A stretch of DNA of 64,000 bases, from contig NZ_LT840184.1 in the NCBI RefSeq assembly GCF_900177425.1, positions 326,308-390,307 on the forward strand. Reading direction: 5' to 3'. The translations under genes were made by a program, and so were the position numbers. How positions within the stretch are numbered: position 1 is the stretch's first letter; each line of letters opens with the position of its first letter. This DNA comes from Paenibacillus uliginis N3/975. GTDB lineage: Bacteria; Bacillota; Bacilli; Paenibacillales; Paenibacillaceae. Shown here piece after piece: positions 1-9,179 of this stretch. Under the pieces are notes generated by a model that worked only from the letters and a program-made list of their open reading frames with translations, was not told where the DNA came from and made no database searches.

Positions 1-374
1 ACACGCACTACGCACCCAAGGGTGCCCTGTGCATCGTCCAGGGGCGGACGGCTGATGCCGTGTCCGCCAAGATCCAGGCCGAGCTTGACGCCGCCGGAGC
101 GCGCGGGGAGACGACCGGTGTGCTGTCGTTCGACGAGCACATCGGTCGCTACCGCGCGGACGTTGCCGTCTCGCTCGGCAGCCTGGCCGCACCGGAGGAA
201 GCGGCACACCGGCTCTACGCCGGGCTGCGCCAATTCGATGAAGCAGGCGCGACCTTTATCCTGGCAGAATCCTGCCCGGATAAAGGTCTTGGCGCCGCGG
301 TGATGAACCGGCTGCTGAAGGCGGCGGGTCATCATATTATATTTGCGTCCGATGATGGGCTTGCCTCAGATTAG
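1..374 (+). CDS. ywlC: Threonylcarbamoyl-AMP synthase, Sua5/YwlC type (3' part)
   Basis: The reading frame is open from base 3 to the TAG at 372-374, giving the last 123 residues of a protein that begins outside the window. It starts at THYAPKGAL, the signature of the Sua5 C-terminal domain (the HYAPK stretch follows the YrdC domain in long-form enzymes). The family makes threonylcarbamoyl-AMP from threonine, bicarbonate and ATP for the t6A37 modification of ANN-decoding tRNAs. The last 20 or so residues (AVMNRLLKAAGH) fit the end of Sua5. The stretch is clearly GC-richer than the following genes. The synteny ywlC-mntP-ywlE supports the call. The catalytic YrdC half is not visible. Confidence 0.88.
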   Translation, partial: THYAPKGALCIVQGRTADAVSAKIQAELDAAGARGETTGVLSFDEHIGRYRADVAVSLGSLAAPEEAAHRLYAGLRQFDEAGATFILAESCPDKGLGAAVMNRLLKAAGHHIIFASDDGLASD

Positions 375-478
375 GCGAGCGCGACACAGGCATGAATCCG
401 TCCACAAGGGTTTTAGGCATCATTCCCCCCTTGTCCGCATATGGTGTACAAGACCATAGGGACTTGGGGGAAAAAGGC

Positions 479-1039
479 ATGTTGGAAACGTCTGTCCAGT
501 TAGGGCAACTCGCGACGATCCTGATTATGGCCGTGGCGCTGGGCTTGGATGCATTTTCACTCGGTATCGGTGTTGGAATGAGAGGCATCCGCCTGAAACA
601 TGTCCTGATCATCAGCCTGCTGATCGCCTTATTCCACACGCTGATGCCGCTGCTCGGTTTGTTTGCTGGTCGTTATGTTGGCGTTTTGCTCGGACAAGTT
701 ACGGGGCTCGCTGCAGGAGGCCTGCTTGTGCTGCTGGGGGGACATATGATCTGGAACTCTTTTCGCAAAGAGGAAGGTCGGCCGGTGAATCACACCACGC
801 TGCTCGGAATGCTTCTGTTTTCGCTTAGTGTCAGTATCGACTCTTTTTCGGTAGGGGTTTCGCTTGGCATGTTCGTGAATGATACGGCGATCATTGTAAC
901 TTCTTTCGGCGTGATCGGAGGCTTAATGTCGATTTTCGGACTGATGCTCGGCCGGAAGGCGGGTAGCAGACTCGGTGAATATGGAGAAATGACCGGCGGT
1001 GTCATTTTGCTGGCATTTGGTTTGATGTTTATATTTTGA
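479..1039 (+). CDS. mntP: Manganese efflux pump MntP family (YwlD)
   Basis: A hydrophobic protein of 186 residues with about six predicted membrane segments arranged as two homologous halves. Each half carries an Asp-containing helix: ALGLDAFSLGIG near the N-terminus and SVSIDSFSVGVSLG in the second half, the pattern of MntP, which exports Mn2+. The ATG at 479 is chosen because it gives the usual family length and follows a G-rich stretch; the frame is open back to 392 but that adds 29 hydrophilic residues unlike the family. It lies between ywlC and ywlE as in Bacillus. No yybP-ykoY Mn riboswitch is visible in the short upstream gap. Metal specificity is inferred from family only. Confidence 0.85.
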   Translation: MLETSVQLGQLATILIMAVALGLDAFSLGIGVGMRGIRLKHVLIISLLIALFHTLMPLLGLFAGRYVGVLLGQVTGLAAGGLLVLLGGHMIWNSFRKEEGRPVNHTTLLGMLLFSLSVSIDSFSVGVSLGMFVNDTAIIVTSFGVIGGLMSIFGLMLGRKAGSRLGEYGEMTGGVILLAFGLMFIF

Positions 1040-1084
1040 TACAATGACGGCAGTAAAAGATACACTTTCGGGGAGGTGGAGACC

Positions 1085-1663
1085 GTGAAAAACATATTGT
1101 TCGTCTGCACCGGCAACACCTGTCGCAGTCCTATGGCTGAAGGTATGCTGCGCAAGCTCGCCAAGGGGAGAGGGATTCCGCTTGAAGTTCGTTCCGCAGG
1201 TGTTTCGGCTGCAGAAGGAATGCCAATCTCACGTCATGCTGAAGCAGTACTCCGCGATCAGCAGATTAAGGACGGTATGTCCTCTAAGCCACTGAGTATG
1301 GATCTTGTCGAGTGGGCAGATCTGATTCTGACATTGACGTTATCCCATAAGCAGTATGCGATTCGTCAGTTTCCTTATGCGGCGGACAAGGTTCATACGC
1401 TAAAAGAATACGTCGAGAATGATGTGCAGGTGCTTACGGATCTGCAGGAGCAGGACAGTCTGCTGGCATCCATGGAGATGATGAGATCCCTTGGCATTGA
1501 GCTTCAGGAGAAAGACAAGGTTCGGTTAATCGAGCTGCGTCAGCGTATTCCGAGTTTTGATATTTCCGATCCGTTCGGAGGTTCGCTGGAAGAGTATGAG
1601 GAAACTGCGGCAGAAATCCGTTCAGCGCTGTTCCGATTGCTGGACAAGCTGGAGAGAGAGTAA
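1085..1663 (+). CDS. ywlE: Low-molecular-weight protein arginine phosphatase YwlE
   Basis: 192 residues. The phosphatase P-loop CTGNTCRSP is at residues 8-16 with nucleophile Cys8 and Arg14; the general-acid Asp-Pro pair is at 162-163 (SDPFGG). Thr12 inside the loop matches Thr11 of B. subtilis YwlE, the residue that favours phospho-arginine over phospho-tyrosine, so it should reverse McsB-type arginine phosphorylation. The GTG at 1085 is preferred over the GTG at 1076 because the Shine-Dalgarno GGGAGGT (1071-1077) overlaps the latter and sits 7 bases from the former. The protein is about 40 residues longer than YwlE, the surplus lying roughly at 110-150, before the Asp-Pro motif. Confidence 0.88.
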   Translation: MKNILFVCTGNTCRSPMAEGMLRKLAKGRGIPLEVRSAGVSAAEGMPISRHAEAVLRDQQIKDGMSSKPLSMDLVEWADLILTLTLSHKQYAIRQFPYAADKVHTLKEYVENDVQVLTDLQEQDSLLASMEMMRSLGIELQEKDKVRLIELRQRIPSFDISDPFGGSLEEYEETAAEIRSALFRLLDKLERE

Positions 1664-1739
1664 GTAACGTGATTTGCGGCTGTACAGTTCCCGTTATAGT
1701 TGAAGTCATTTACCGATCATAATTATGAATAAATATTCG

Positions 1740-1768
1740 TTGCTTTTCTTTTCCGTATGTTTTAAGAT
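1740..1768 (+). promoter_or_regulatory. Probable sigma-A promoter of the rpiB-ywlG-glyA transcript
   Basis: TTGCTT at 1740-1745 and TAAGAT at 1763-1768 with 17-base spacing. The predicted start, near 1775, lies just before the first conserved part of the ZTP aptamer, which supports both calls. Confidence 0.6.
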
Positions 1769-1777
1769 GAAGGGGAA

Positions 1778-1907
1778 AAACACGGATTCCGGTGTAACTG
1801 GCGACGAAGTGGATGAAACCACGATGGAGCACCGGAACATACGGCCGGTCGCCTGGGCAAAGAGCAATTGGTGCACGATACACGTGCGCGGACTGCTCTT
1901 TTTTTCG
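1778..1907 (+). ncRNA. ZTP (pfl) riboswitch with intrinsic terminator
   Basis: The conserved elements of the pfl motif occur in order: GTAACTGGCG (about 1793-1802), a GTGG..CCAC helix (about 1809-1822), GGAGCACCGG (about 1825-1834) and, after a short variable stem, CCGGTCGCCTGGGCA (about 1845-1859). Next comes a terminator: AGAGCA (1861-1866) pairs with TGCTCT (1894-1899), with an inner GCACG/CGTGC helix, followed by seven Ts. In this class ZTP/ZMP binding normally blocks the terminator and turns on purine and one-carbon genes. The downstream operon contains glyA, a known target. It is read from consensus by eye, not by covariance search. Confidence 0.85.
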
Positions 1908-2007
1908 TCTTTTGCTAACAATTTGGGTTATAATGAAACAAGTTGTTGTACGAGCATTTTGCAAAAGTGCCGACACAAAAGATGAAACATACGAGGAGGT
2001 TTTTCAT

Positions 2008-2463
2008 ATGAAAATCGCATTGGGCACGGATCATGCAGGTATTCGTTTGAAAGAGGAAATTACGGAGGTCATTCGGAATCTCGGGCATGAGGTCGAGGAC
2101 TTGGGCTGCGGCTGTTCCGACTCGGTAGATTATCCTGACTTTGCGCTTCCGGTATGTGAAAAGGTCGTATCCGGAGAAGCTGACCGTGGAATTCTGATCT
2201 GCGGAACGGGAATCGGCATGAGCATTGCGGCGAATAAGGTTCCAGGAATTCGCTGTGCGCTGACACATGATGTATTTTCGGCAAAAGCTACCCGCGAGCA
2301 CAATGATAGCAACGTGCTGGCACTTGGTGAACGAGTGGTGGGCCCCGGCCTTGCAGCAGAAATCGTTACAGCTTGGCTGACGACAGATTTCAGTCAAGGT
2401 GAGCGGCATGTTGGCAGGGTGAACAAAATCAAGGCCATTGAGGAACGCTATCTGAAGGGATAA
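2008..2463 (+). CDS. rpiB: Ribose-5-phosphate isomerase B
   Basis: 151 residues, the normal size for RpiB (B. subtilis YwlF). It interconverts ribose-5-phosphate and ribulose-5-phosphate. Visible landmarks are the N-terminal GTDHAG (residues 6-11), Cys65 in LICGTGIGMS, which matches the catalytic base of RpiB, and the REHNDSNVLALG stretch. The ATG at 2008 has a strong GAGGAGGT at 1993-2000; the frame is open upstream to 1813 but that part is the ZTP riboswitch and terminator, not protein. It is the first gene after the riboswitch, so ribose-phosphate supply and glycine/one-carbon supply appear to be co-controlled by a purine-pathway alarm signal. Confidence 0.95.
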   Translation: MKIALGTDHAGIRLKEEITEVIRNLGHEVEDLGCGCSDSVDYPDFALPVCEKVVSGEADRGILICGTGIGMSIAANKVPGIRCALTHDVFSAKATREHNDSNVLALGERVVGPGLAAEIVTAWLTTDFSQGERHVGRVNKIKAIEERYLKG

Positions 2464-2485
2464 GCTCGTACTGCAGGGATGAACG

Positions 2486-2520
2486 GTAACTAAGTAACCT
2501 AAGTAACTTAAGTAACTAAG
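2486..2520 (+). repeat. Short tandem repeat, unit close to AAGTAACT
   Basis: Four imperfect copies of a TAACTAAG/AAGTAACT unit in the gap between rpiB and ywlG. It has no hairpin with a T-tract and lies upstream of the ywlG ribosome-binding site. Function unknown. Confidence 0.6.
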
Positions 2521-2571
2521 ACATCAGGCAGTTGGCTTTCAGACTATCGCATCCAAGGAGGGCTGAAACAC

Positions 2572-3159
2572 ATGACAGATTACCCGGTTGACCATGCTTT
2601 GAGAGAACAAACGGTAACGATTATGCGGGAATTGGCTGAGGCTGCAGGTCTCAGGGCAGGCAAGGTGCTGGTCGTCGGGACCAGCACAAGTGAAATCACC
2701 GGCCGCCGGATTGGTACCGGCGGTGTGCTGGAGACCGCGCAACAGGTGCTGAACGGAATCGCAGAGGTACAGGCTGAGTTCGGTTTCGATACGGCTTACC
2801 AGTGCTGCGAGCACCTGAACCGTGCGCTTGTTGTGGAACGGAAACTACTCGAGCGATTGGGACTGACGGAAGTAGCTGCAGTACCCGTTCCTAAAGCGGG
2901 AGGATCTATGGCGTCTGCCGCTTACCGGAGCTTCGATGATCCGTGTCTGGCTGAGAGCATCTCCGCTCATGCGGGTATCGATATTGGTGAGACGATGATC
3001 GGCATGCATCTGCGCCGTGTTGCGGTACCATTTCGACCGAGTATTCGGTATATCGGGAAAGCTCGTGTGACAGCGGCATTGACGAGACCGAAATTGATCG
3101 GTGGAGAGCGGGCTGTATATCGGATGGAGCAGGAGATTGATAGGGCGGCATGTGATTAG
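2572..3159 (+). CDS. ywlG: YwlG family protein (TIGR01440, UPF0340)
   Basis: 195 residues, recognisable as the YwlG family by the stretches VLVVGTSTSEI, GTGGVLETAQ, YQCCEHLNRALV, PKAGGSMA and GMHLRRVAVPF. The biochemical role of the family is not established. It has no signal peptide or membrane segment and is presumably cytoplasmic. The ATG at 2572 follows AAGGAGG at 2556-2562. In many Bacillota it sits between rpiB and glyA, as here, and shares their transcript and riboswitch, which suggests, but does not show, a link to one-carbon or nucleotide metabolism. Confidence 0.88.
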   Translation: MTDYPVDHALREQTVTIMRELAEAAGLRAGKVLVVGTSTSEITGRRIGTGGVLETAQQVLNGIAEVQAEFGFDTAYQCCEHLNRALVVERKLLERLGLTEVAAVPVPKAGGSMASAAYRSFDDPCLAESISAHAGIDIGETMIGMHLRRVAVPFRPSIRYIGKARVTAALTRPKLIGGERAVYRMEQEIDRAACD

Positions 3160-3218
3160 ACGTAGTTGTGATTGATGATTAACCATATATTATTTTTTAA
3201 TTTAGGGAGGATACGAAT

Positions 3219-4469
3219 ATGATGGAACATTTGCGCAAGAGTGACCCGGCAGTACTGGAAGCGATGGATTTGGAACTGAAGCGCCAACGCAGTAACATTG
3301 AACTTATCGCTTCGGAGAACATTGTTAGTGAAGCTGTTATGGAAGCGATGGGATCAGTGCTGACGAATAAATATGCAGAAGGCTATCCAGGCAAACGCTA
3401 CTATGGCGGCTGCGAGCGCGTTGATATTGTAGAGGATCTGGCACGTGACCGTGCGAAGCAGTTGTTCGGTGCTGAGCACGCTAACGTCCAGCCTCACTCC
3501 GGTGCACAGGCGAACATGGCTGTTTATTTGGCTGCGTTGAAGCCGGGCGATACGGTACTCGGTATGAACCTGGCACATGGTGGGCACTTGACGCACGGTA
3601 GTCCTGTCAATGCATCCGGCCTTCTGTATAACTTTGTGGCATATGGTGTGCAGGAAGATACCTTCCTAATCGATTATAACGAAGTGCGTAAAGCAGCCTT
3701 CAAACATCGTCCGCGTATGATTGTTGCCGGCGCAAGCGCTTATCCGCGAACCATCGACTTTGAAGCACTGGCTTCCATTGCAAATGACGTGGGTGCCTTG
3801 TTCATGGTTGATATGGCTCATATCGCAGGGCTTGTTGCTACAGGATTGCATCCGAACCCTGTACCTCACGCACATTTCGTTACCACAACAACTCACAAAA
3901 CACTGCGCGGACCGCGCGGCGGCTTGATTCTGTGCAAACAGCCATGGGCTGCAGCTATCGACAAGGCGGTATTCCCGGGCACCCAAGGCGGACCACTTAT
4001 GCACGTCATTGCATCCAAAGCAGTTGCGCTGGGTGAAGCGTTGGACCCATCCTTCAAGGAGCATGCTGAAAAAGTAGTGAAGAACGCCAAAGTACTTGCG
4101 GACACACTGATTTCTGAAGGGCTTAACATCGTATCCGGCGGAACCGATAACCACCTGATGCTGGTGGATACCCGTAATTTGGACATTTCCGGTAAAGATG
4201 CTGAGAAAGTGCTAGATTCTATCGGTATTACCGTGAACAAAAACGCGATTCCATTTGACCCTACAAGTCCGTTTGTAACAAGCGGTATCCGGATCGGTAC
4301 CCCAGCTGTGACTTCCCGTGGCATGGATGAGGAAGCTATGGCTACGATCGGCAAAATTATAGCTATGGTCCTCCGTCAGCCGAAGGACGAGGCAACACTC
4401 GCAAAAGCTGGTCGTATGGTAGCTGAATTGACAGAGAAATATCCGCTGTATCCGCAATTGAAATACTAA
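3219..4469 (+). CDS. glyA: Serine hydroxymethyltransferase
   Basis: 416 residues, full length for bacterial SHMT. The enzyme converts serine and tetrahydrofolate to glycine and 5,10-methylene-THF using PLP. The PLP-binding lysine lies in [15 protein letters not shown] at about residue 228; other family marks are IASENIVS near residue 30, [13 protein letters not shown] near 53, and HSGAQAN. The Shine-Dalgarno is GGGAGG just before the ATG at 3219; a second ATG follows immediately at 3222. It is the last gene of the riboswitch-controlled group and is closed by a strong terminator. glyA is one of the best known targets of ZTP riboswitches, though here it is third in line. Confidence 0.97.
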   Translation: MMEHLRKSDPAVLEAMDLELKRQRSNIELIASENIVSEAVMEAMGSVLTNKYAEGYPGKRYYGGCERVDIVEDLARDRAKQLFGAEHANVQPHSGAQANMAVYLAALKPGDTVLGMNLAHGGHLTHGSPVNASGLLYNFVAYGVQEDTFLIDYNEVRKAAFKHRPRMIVAGASAYPRTIDFEALASIANDVGALFMVDMAHIAGLVATGLHPNPVPHAHFVTTTTHKTLRGPRGGLILCKQPWAAAIDKAVFPGTQGGPLMHVIASKAVALGEALDPSFKEHAEKVVKNAKVLADTLISEGLNIVSGGTDNHLMLVDTRNLDISGKDAEKVLDSIGITVNKNAIPFDPTSPFVTSGIRIGTPAVTSRGMDEEAMATIGKIIAMVLRQPKDEATLAKAGRMVAELTEKYPLYPQLKY

Positions 4470-4513
4470 TCAATGCAACTTGGTTAGGTGAGGTAATGTA
4501 AGGCGCTCTTCGG

Positions 4514-4550
4514 GCCCCGTCTTCGTAGAAGACGGGGCTTTTGGTTCTTT
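4514..4550 (+). terminator. Intrinsic terminator after glyA
   Basis: A perfect 11-bp stem, GCCCCGTCTTC / GAAGACGGGGC (4514-4524 with 4528-4538), 3-base loop, then a T-rich tail (TTTTGGTTCTTT). Confidence 0.9.
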
Positions 4551-4570
4551 CAGCACGATTTGGCATCTTT

Positions 4571-4861
4571 TTGAACAGAATGGAAACGATAGTATAATGC
4601 CAGGTTTTGCTAATGCGCCCTGACTTTTTAGAGCGCAAGAAACATGATGGATACAGGTGTAAAATCACCACGGGGAATGATATAATAGACAAGATTTATG
4701 GAGCTCACTAGATTTTACGCCCATATTGAACAAGCAGAAACGATTTCGTTGTCCTTTTCCAAAGGGCGATGACGTTTCTGCGAGAAATATAAGAAAGTAT
4801 AAAATTCCATTTTATGCCTTCTTATATTTTAACATATCGTAACCAACCGGAGGGACCTGAC
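4571..4861 (+). promoter_or_regulatory. upp leader: two candidate promoters and a long hairpin
   Basis: Promoter 1: TTGAAC (4571-4576), 16 bases, TATAAT (4593-4598). Promoter 2: extended -10 TGATATAAT (4678-4686) with a weak -35. Downstream, GCAGAAACG (4734-4742) pairs with CGTTTCTGC (4773-4781), enclosing a second CCTTT/AAAGG helix; no T-tract follows, so it is not a normal terminator. I see no PyrR-type binding loop. The hairpin would lie in the 5' leader of upp made from either promoter. Confidence 0.55.
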
Positions 4862-5491
4862 ATGGGAAAATTGGTGATTTGTGATCACCCATTGATTCAA
4901 CACAAACTGACATTTATCCGCGATATGCGGACCAACACGAAAGATTTTCGCGAGCTGGTTGACGAAGTGGCCACACTGATGGCTTATGAGATAACCCGCA
5001 GTATTCCGCTGGAATCGATTTCCGTGCAAACTCCGGTAGCTGAGACCGAAGGAAAGGTTATTTCCGGCCGCATGCTGGGTCTGATTCCGATTTTGCGTGC
5101 CGGTCTGGGTATGCTTGACGGTGTCGTTAAACTGCTGCCTGCAGCTAAGGTAGGCCATGTGGGCCTGTTCCGCGATCCTGAGACCCTGCAGCCGGTGGAG
5201 TACTACACGAAGCTTCCAACGGATGTAACAGAGCGAGAGTTGATCGTCATTGATCCGATGCTCGCGACGGGAGGATCCGCTATTGCGGCAATCGACGTCC
5301 TGAAGAAACGTGGCTGCACGCAGATCAAGATGATGAACCTGGTGGCTGCACCTGAGGGTGTTAAAGCTGTACAAGAAGCGCATCCCGATGTTGATATCTA
5401 TGTAGCTGCTTTGGACAAGGGTCTGGATGATCATGGTTATATCATTCCTGGACTAGGTGATGCAGGAGACCGACTTTACGGAACCAAGTAA
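4862..5491 (+). CDS. upp: Uracil phosphoribosyltransferase
   Basis: 209 residues, the standard length for Upp, which makes UMP from uracil and PRPP in pyrimidine salvage. The PRPP loop is [12 protein letters not shown] (near residue 130), and the uracil-binding C-terminal part [16 protein letters not shown] is intact. The ATG at 4862 is chosen because it gives the canonical [16 protein letters not shown] start and follows GGAGGG; the frame is open back to 4814. It is preceded by its own promoters and a structured leader, and is followed 49 bases later by wecB, perhaps on the same transcript. Confidence 0.96.
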   Translation: MGKLVICDHPLIQHKLTFIRDMRTNTKDFRELVDEVATLMAYEITRSIPLESISVQTPVAETEGKVISGRMLGLIPILRAGLGMLDGVVKLLPAAKVGHVGLFRDPETLQPVEYYTKLPTDVTERELIVIDPMLATGGSAIAAIDVLKKRGCTQIKMMNLVAAPEGVKAVQEAHPDVDIYVAALDKGLDDHGYIIPGLGDAGDRLYGTK

Positions 5492-5540
5492 CAACGTGTA
5501 CGTATAAGTATGGAATGTATGTAAAGAGGGGGAAGCGAAC

Positions 5541-6698
5541 ATGTCTAAAGTGAAAGTGATGACCATATTCGGCGTTCGTCCTGAAGCAATCAAAATGGCG
5601 CCGCTCATTCTAGAATTGCAGCGTCACCCCGAGCATATTGAATCGGTGGTCTGCGTTACGGCGCAGCACCGTCAAATGCTCGATCAGGTGCTGGATGTGT
5701 TTAAGATTGTCCCGGACTACGATCTAGATGTAATGAAAGACCGGCAGACACTGAATGAGATAACAATCCGGGTGCTGGAAGGTCTGGAGCCGGTTCTGCG
5801 GGAAGCTAAGCCTGATATCGTGTTGGTGCACGGTGATACGCTGACGACGTTCCTCGCTAGCTACGCGGCGTTTTTACAGAAAATTCAAGTAGGGCATGTG
5901 GAAGCGGGGCTTCGTACATGGAACAAGCTCTCCCCGTACCCGGAAGAGATGAATCGCCAACTAACTGGCGTTCTCTCGGATATTCATTTCGCTCCAACGG
6001 ATTGGTCTGCGGATAACCTGCGTAAAGAGAACAAAAACGAGTCAACCATTTACGTCACAGGCAACACAGTAACAGATGTGTTTCAATATACGGTACAGCC
6101 CGATTACACACATCCCGTTCTGGACTGGGCGTCAGGCAAACGTCTGATTCTCATGACAGCGCATCGGCGTGAATCCCAGGGAGAGCCGCACCGCAATATT
6201 TTCCGTGCAATTAAGCGTATAGCGGATGAGTTCGAGGATATCGCGATTGTTTATCCGGTGCATCCGAGCCCTGCGGTCAAGGAGCCTGCACACGAAATCT
6301 TGGGCAGTCATCCTCGCATCAAGCTTATCGACCCGCTGGATGTGGTAGATTTTCATAACATCTATGCCCATACGCACCTGATCTTAACGGATTCTGGTGG
6401 TATGCAGGAGGAAGCTCCTTCGTTCGGCGTGCCTGTATTGGTGCTTCGCGACACGACAGAACGGCCGGAAGGCATAGATGCTGGAACGCTTGAATTGGTA
6501 GGAACGCACGAAGAGGATGTTTATGGGCGGACAAAGGCTCTGCTTACCGATAAAGAGCTGTATGAATCCATGAGTCAGGCAGCAAATCCTTACGGTGACG
6601 GCCATGCTTCCGAACGCATTGTCAATGCGATTTTGCACCATTTTGGTGTTGTAAGTGATCGTCCAGAAAAATTTCACAGAATGTTCACAAAATCATAA
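5541..6698 (+). CDS. wecB: UDP-N-acetylglucosamine 2-epimerase (non-hydrolysing)
   Basis: 385 residues. It interconverts UDP-GlcNAc and UDP-ManNAc, the ManNAc donor for wall teichoic acid linkage units or secondary wall polymers. Family marks: FGVRPEAIKMAPL near the N-terminus, VHGDTLTTF, HVEAGLRTWN, PYPEEMNRQL, TAHRRES, and LTDSGGMQEEAPSFGVPVLVLRDTTERPEG (binding site for the UDP moiety, shown here only as an end-to-end description of its parts). B. subtilis MnaA is the close functional match. Shine-Dalgarno AGAGGGGG precedes the ATG at 5541. Its product would feed the TagA-type transferase encoded at 31041-31799. Confidence 0.95.
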   Translation: MSKVKVMTIFGVRPEAIKMAPLILELQRHPEHIESVVCVTAQHRQMLDQVLDVFKIVPDYDLDVMKDRQTLNEITIRVLEGLEPVLREAKPDIVLVHGDTLTTFLASYAAFLQKIQVGHVEAGLRTWNKLSPYPEEMNRQLTGVLSDIHFAPTDWSADNLRKENKNESTIYVTGNTVTDVFQYTVQPDYTHPVLDWASGKRLILMTAHRRESQGEPHRNIFRAIKRIADEFEDIAIVYPVHPSPAVKEPAHEILGSHPRIKLIDPLDVVDFHNIYAHTHLILTDSGGMQEEAPSFGVPVLVLRDTTERPEGIDAGTLELVGTHEEDVYGRTKALLTDKELYESMSQAANPYGDGHASERIVNAILHHFGVVSDRPEKFHRMFTKS

Positions 6699-6755
6699 AT
6701 AAGTGGCTTCTGGTGACAAAGTTCACAGCATACAGTTGTACTGTACGGTTCTGGC

Positions 6756-6797
6756 GGCGTTTTGCGCAAGTCAGATTGCGTAAAACGCCTGATTTTA
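6756..6797 (+). terminator. Probable terminator after wecB
   Basis: A 14-base arm at 6756-6769 (GGCGTTTTGCGCAA) pairs with 6776-6789 (TTGCGTAAAACGCC), one mismatch, 6-base loop, then a short T-run (TGATTTT). It separates wecB from the atp promoter. Confidence 0.7.
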
Positions 6798-6823
6798 CAC
6801 GCTAAAATGGAGTTGTCGATTGA

Positions 6824-6853
6824 TTGACAAAGCCTTGTTATATTCAGTAAAAT
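6824..6853 (+). promoter_or_regulatory. Probable sigma-A promoter of the atp operon
   Basis: TTGACA (6824-6829, perfect) and TAAAAT (6848-6853) with 18-base spacing, just before the first gene of the ATP synthase operon. Confidence 0.75.
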
Positions 6854-6874
6854 GAGTTGGGATTAGAGGTTTAT

Positions 6875-7108
6875 ATGAAAAATCCGAATAGTCAAGAACA
6901 CCCTTGGTTGATTGCACTTTATATTAGTGGTGCCGGTGGTTTGCTGGCAGTTTACATCCTTATCGGTTTTTTTGGAGGGAAGTGGCTGGCTGAAATGCTG
7001 GACGGGCCCAGATACTGGCTTGCGATTGGAACCGTTACAGGGCTCTTTGTAGGGATTTTGAATATTGCTCTTCTCATTAAAAAGTTTTTGGGGGCGCAAA
7101 GTGAATGA
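6875..7108 (+). CDS. atpZ: AtpZ/AtpI family membrane protein
   Basis: 77 residues with two membrane segments (about 14-36 and 48-72), a glycine-rich turn and the pattern GFFGGKWL typical of the small AtpZ-type protein that heads many Bacillota atp operons. It is thought to help Mg2+ supply or Fo assembly; that role is from other species. The ATG at 6875 has TAGAGGT (6863-6869) in front; TTG at 6857 is a poorer alternative. Its stop overlaps the start of atpI by 8 bases, implying translational coupling. Confidence 0.8.
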   Translation: MKNPNSQEHPWLIALYISGAGGLLAVYILIGFFGGKWLAEMLDGPRYWLAIGTVTGLFVGILNIALLIKKFLGAQSE

Positions 7109-7481
7109 TTTGACGACATCCATTGTGAACGCTGTAACGAGAGTGACACTGCTCTTATTGTCCGTCTTCTTCATGGGATGGGCTTTATATGTCGACTATC
7201 GCCCGATTTTTGTAGGACTTATATTGGGTTTGGTAGGCGGCTTGATCAATGTTCGCTTTCTTTCCTTTAAAGTGCGGCAGTTGGCTGACTTGGCAATTAG
7301 CCAGGAACGTAAACGGTTCAGCTTTGGATTTGTCACAAGACTTTGCATCGCGTTTCTGATTGTGATGATTGCGGCGAAGCTCGAGCAAGTATCGCTCGGT
7401 GCAACCATTGCCGGACTGTTCATCCCCCAGCTGTTGACCATTCCAGTCAGCATTATTGTTAGCTTGCGAAACAAGAATTGA
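7101..7481 (+). CDS. atpI: ATP synthase subunit I
   Basis: 126 residues, four predicted membrane segments, PF03899-like. AtpI assists assembly of the c-ring in bacterial F-type ATP synthases. The GTG at 7101 lies inside the end of atpZ, preceded by TGGGGGCG, and gives the expected length; the frame is open to 7065 but that overlaps atpZ more deeply. Sequence conservation in this family is low, so the call rests on size, topology and position directly before atpB. Confidence 0.85.
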   Translation: MNDLTTSIVNAVTRVTLLLLSVFFMGWALYVDYRPIFVGLILGLVGGLINVRFLSFKVRQLADLAISQERKRFSFGFVTRLCIAFLIVMIAAKLEQVSLGATIAGLFIPQLLTIPVSIIVSLRNKN

Positions 7482-7515
7482 TTAGCGCTAATTGGAAAGG
7501 GGTGAAAACAATTAA

Positions 7516-8283
<768 letters not shown>

Positions 8284-8367
8284 TAAACTCCTAAGAAATT
8301 CAGGCGCGTATAGCGAAGAATTTCAGCAGAGATATATTATATTACTACAAATTTGAACCAATTTTAA

Positions 8368-8595
<228 letters not shown>

Positions 8596-8690
8596 TAACA
8601 TTACAACGGTTTGGCGGGGAGGGCCGATGCCATCCGCGCCTTCGTTTTGTTAAGAACTGCACTTCGCAATAGTGGAAAGGAGTGACTTCA

Positions 8691-9179
8691 ATGACAGTAT
8701 TATGGGAGAATATTGTAATCACAATTCTAGCATTTGGTATTCTATATTTTCTGCTTCACAAGTATGCGTTCAACAAGCTGTTCGCCATTATGGAGAAGCG
8801 TCGTGAATTAGTCATGAGCCAAATGAATGAAGCTACCCAGACCCGGGAGCAAGCAATTACTTATGTTGAACAACAGAAGCAGGCGCTTGAGCAAGCTCGT
8901 CAAGATGCGCATGAAATCATCGAACGTTCTAAGCAAACTGGCAACAAACAGGCTGAACAGATCCTGGAACTCGCTAACGAAGAAGCGAACCGTATCAAAT
9001 CAGAAGCTGTGCGCGACATTGAAAGTGAGAAGAACAAGGCGGTTGCTGCACTTCGCGAGGAGCTGGGCAGTGTATCTGTTAAGATCGCTTCTAAACTGCT
9101 TGAGCGGGAAGTGAAGAACGATAACGTACAGGAAGAATTGGTGGATCAATACCTTAAAGAGGTAGGAGGCAGACCATGA
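8691..9179 (+). CDS. atpF: ATP synthase Fo subunit b
   Basis: 162 residues: one N-terminal membrane helix (about 5-25, ENIVITILAFGILYFLL) followed by a long charged helix rich in Glu, Gln, Ala and Lys, the peripheral-stalk dimer of the enzyme. The ATG at 8691 is preferred over GTG at 8682 because AAAGGAG (8677-8683) overlaps the latter and is 7 bases from the former. Its end overlaps the start of atpH by 4 bases (ATGA). Confidence 0.95.
   Translation: MTVLWENIVITILAFGILYFLLHKYAFNKLFAIMEKRRELVMSQMNEATQTREQAITYVEQQKQALEQARQDAHEIIERSKQTGNKQAEQILELANEEANRIKSEAVRDIESEKNKAVAALREELGSVSVKIASKLLEREVKNDNVQEELVDQYLKEVGGRP

Noticed and set aside
1813..2007. N-terminal extension of RpiB from 1813
   Set aside because: This stretch is the ZTP aptamer and terminator; the ATG at 2008 has a strong ribosome-binding site and gives the normal RpiB length.
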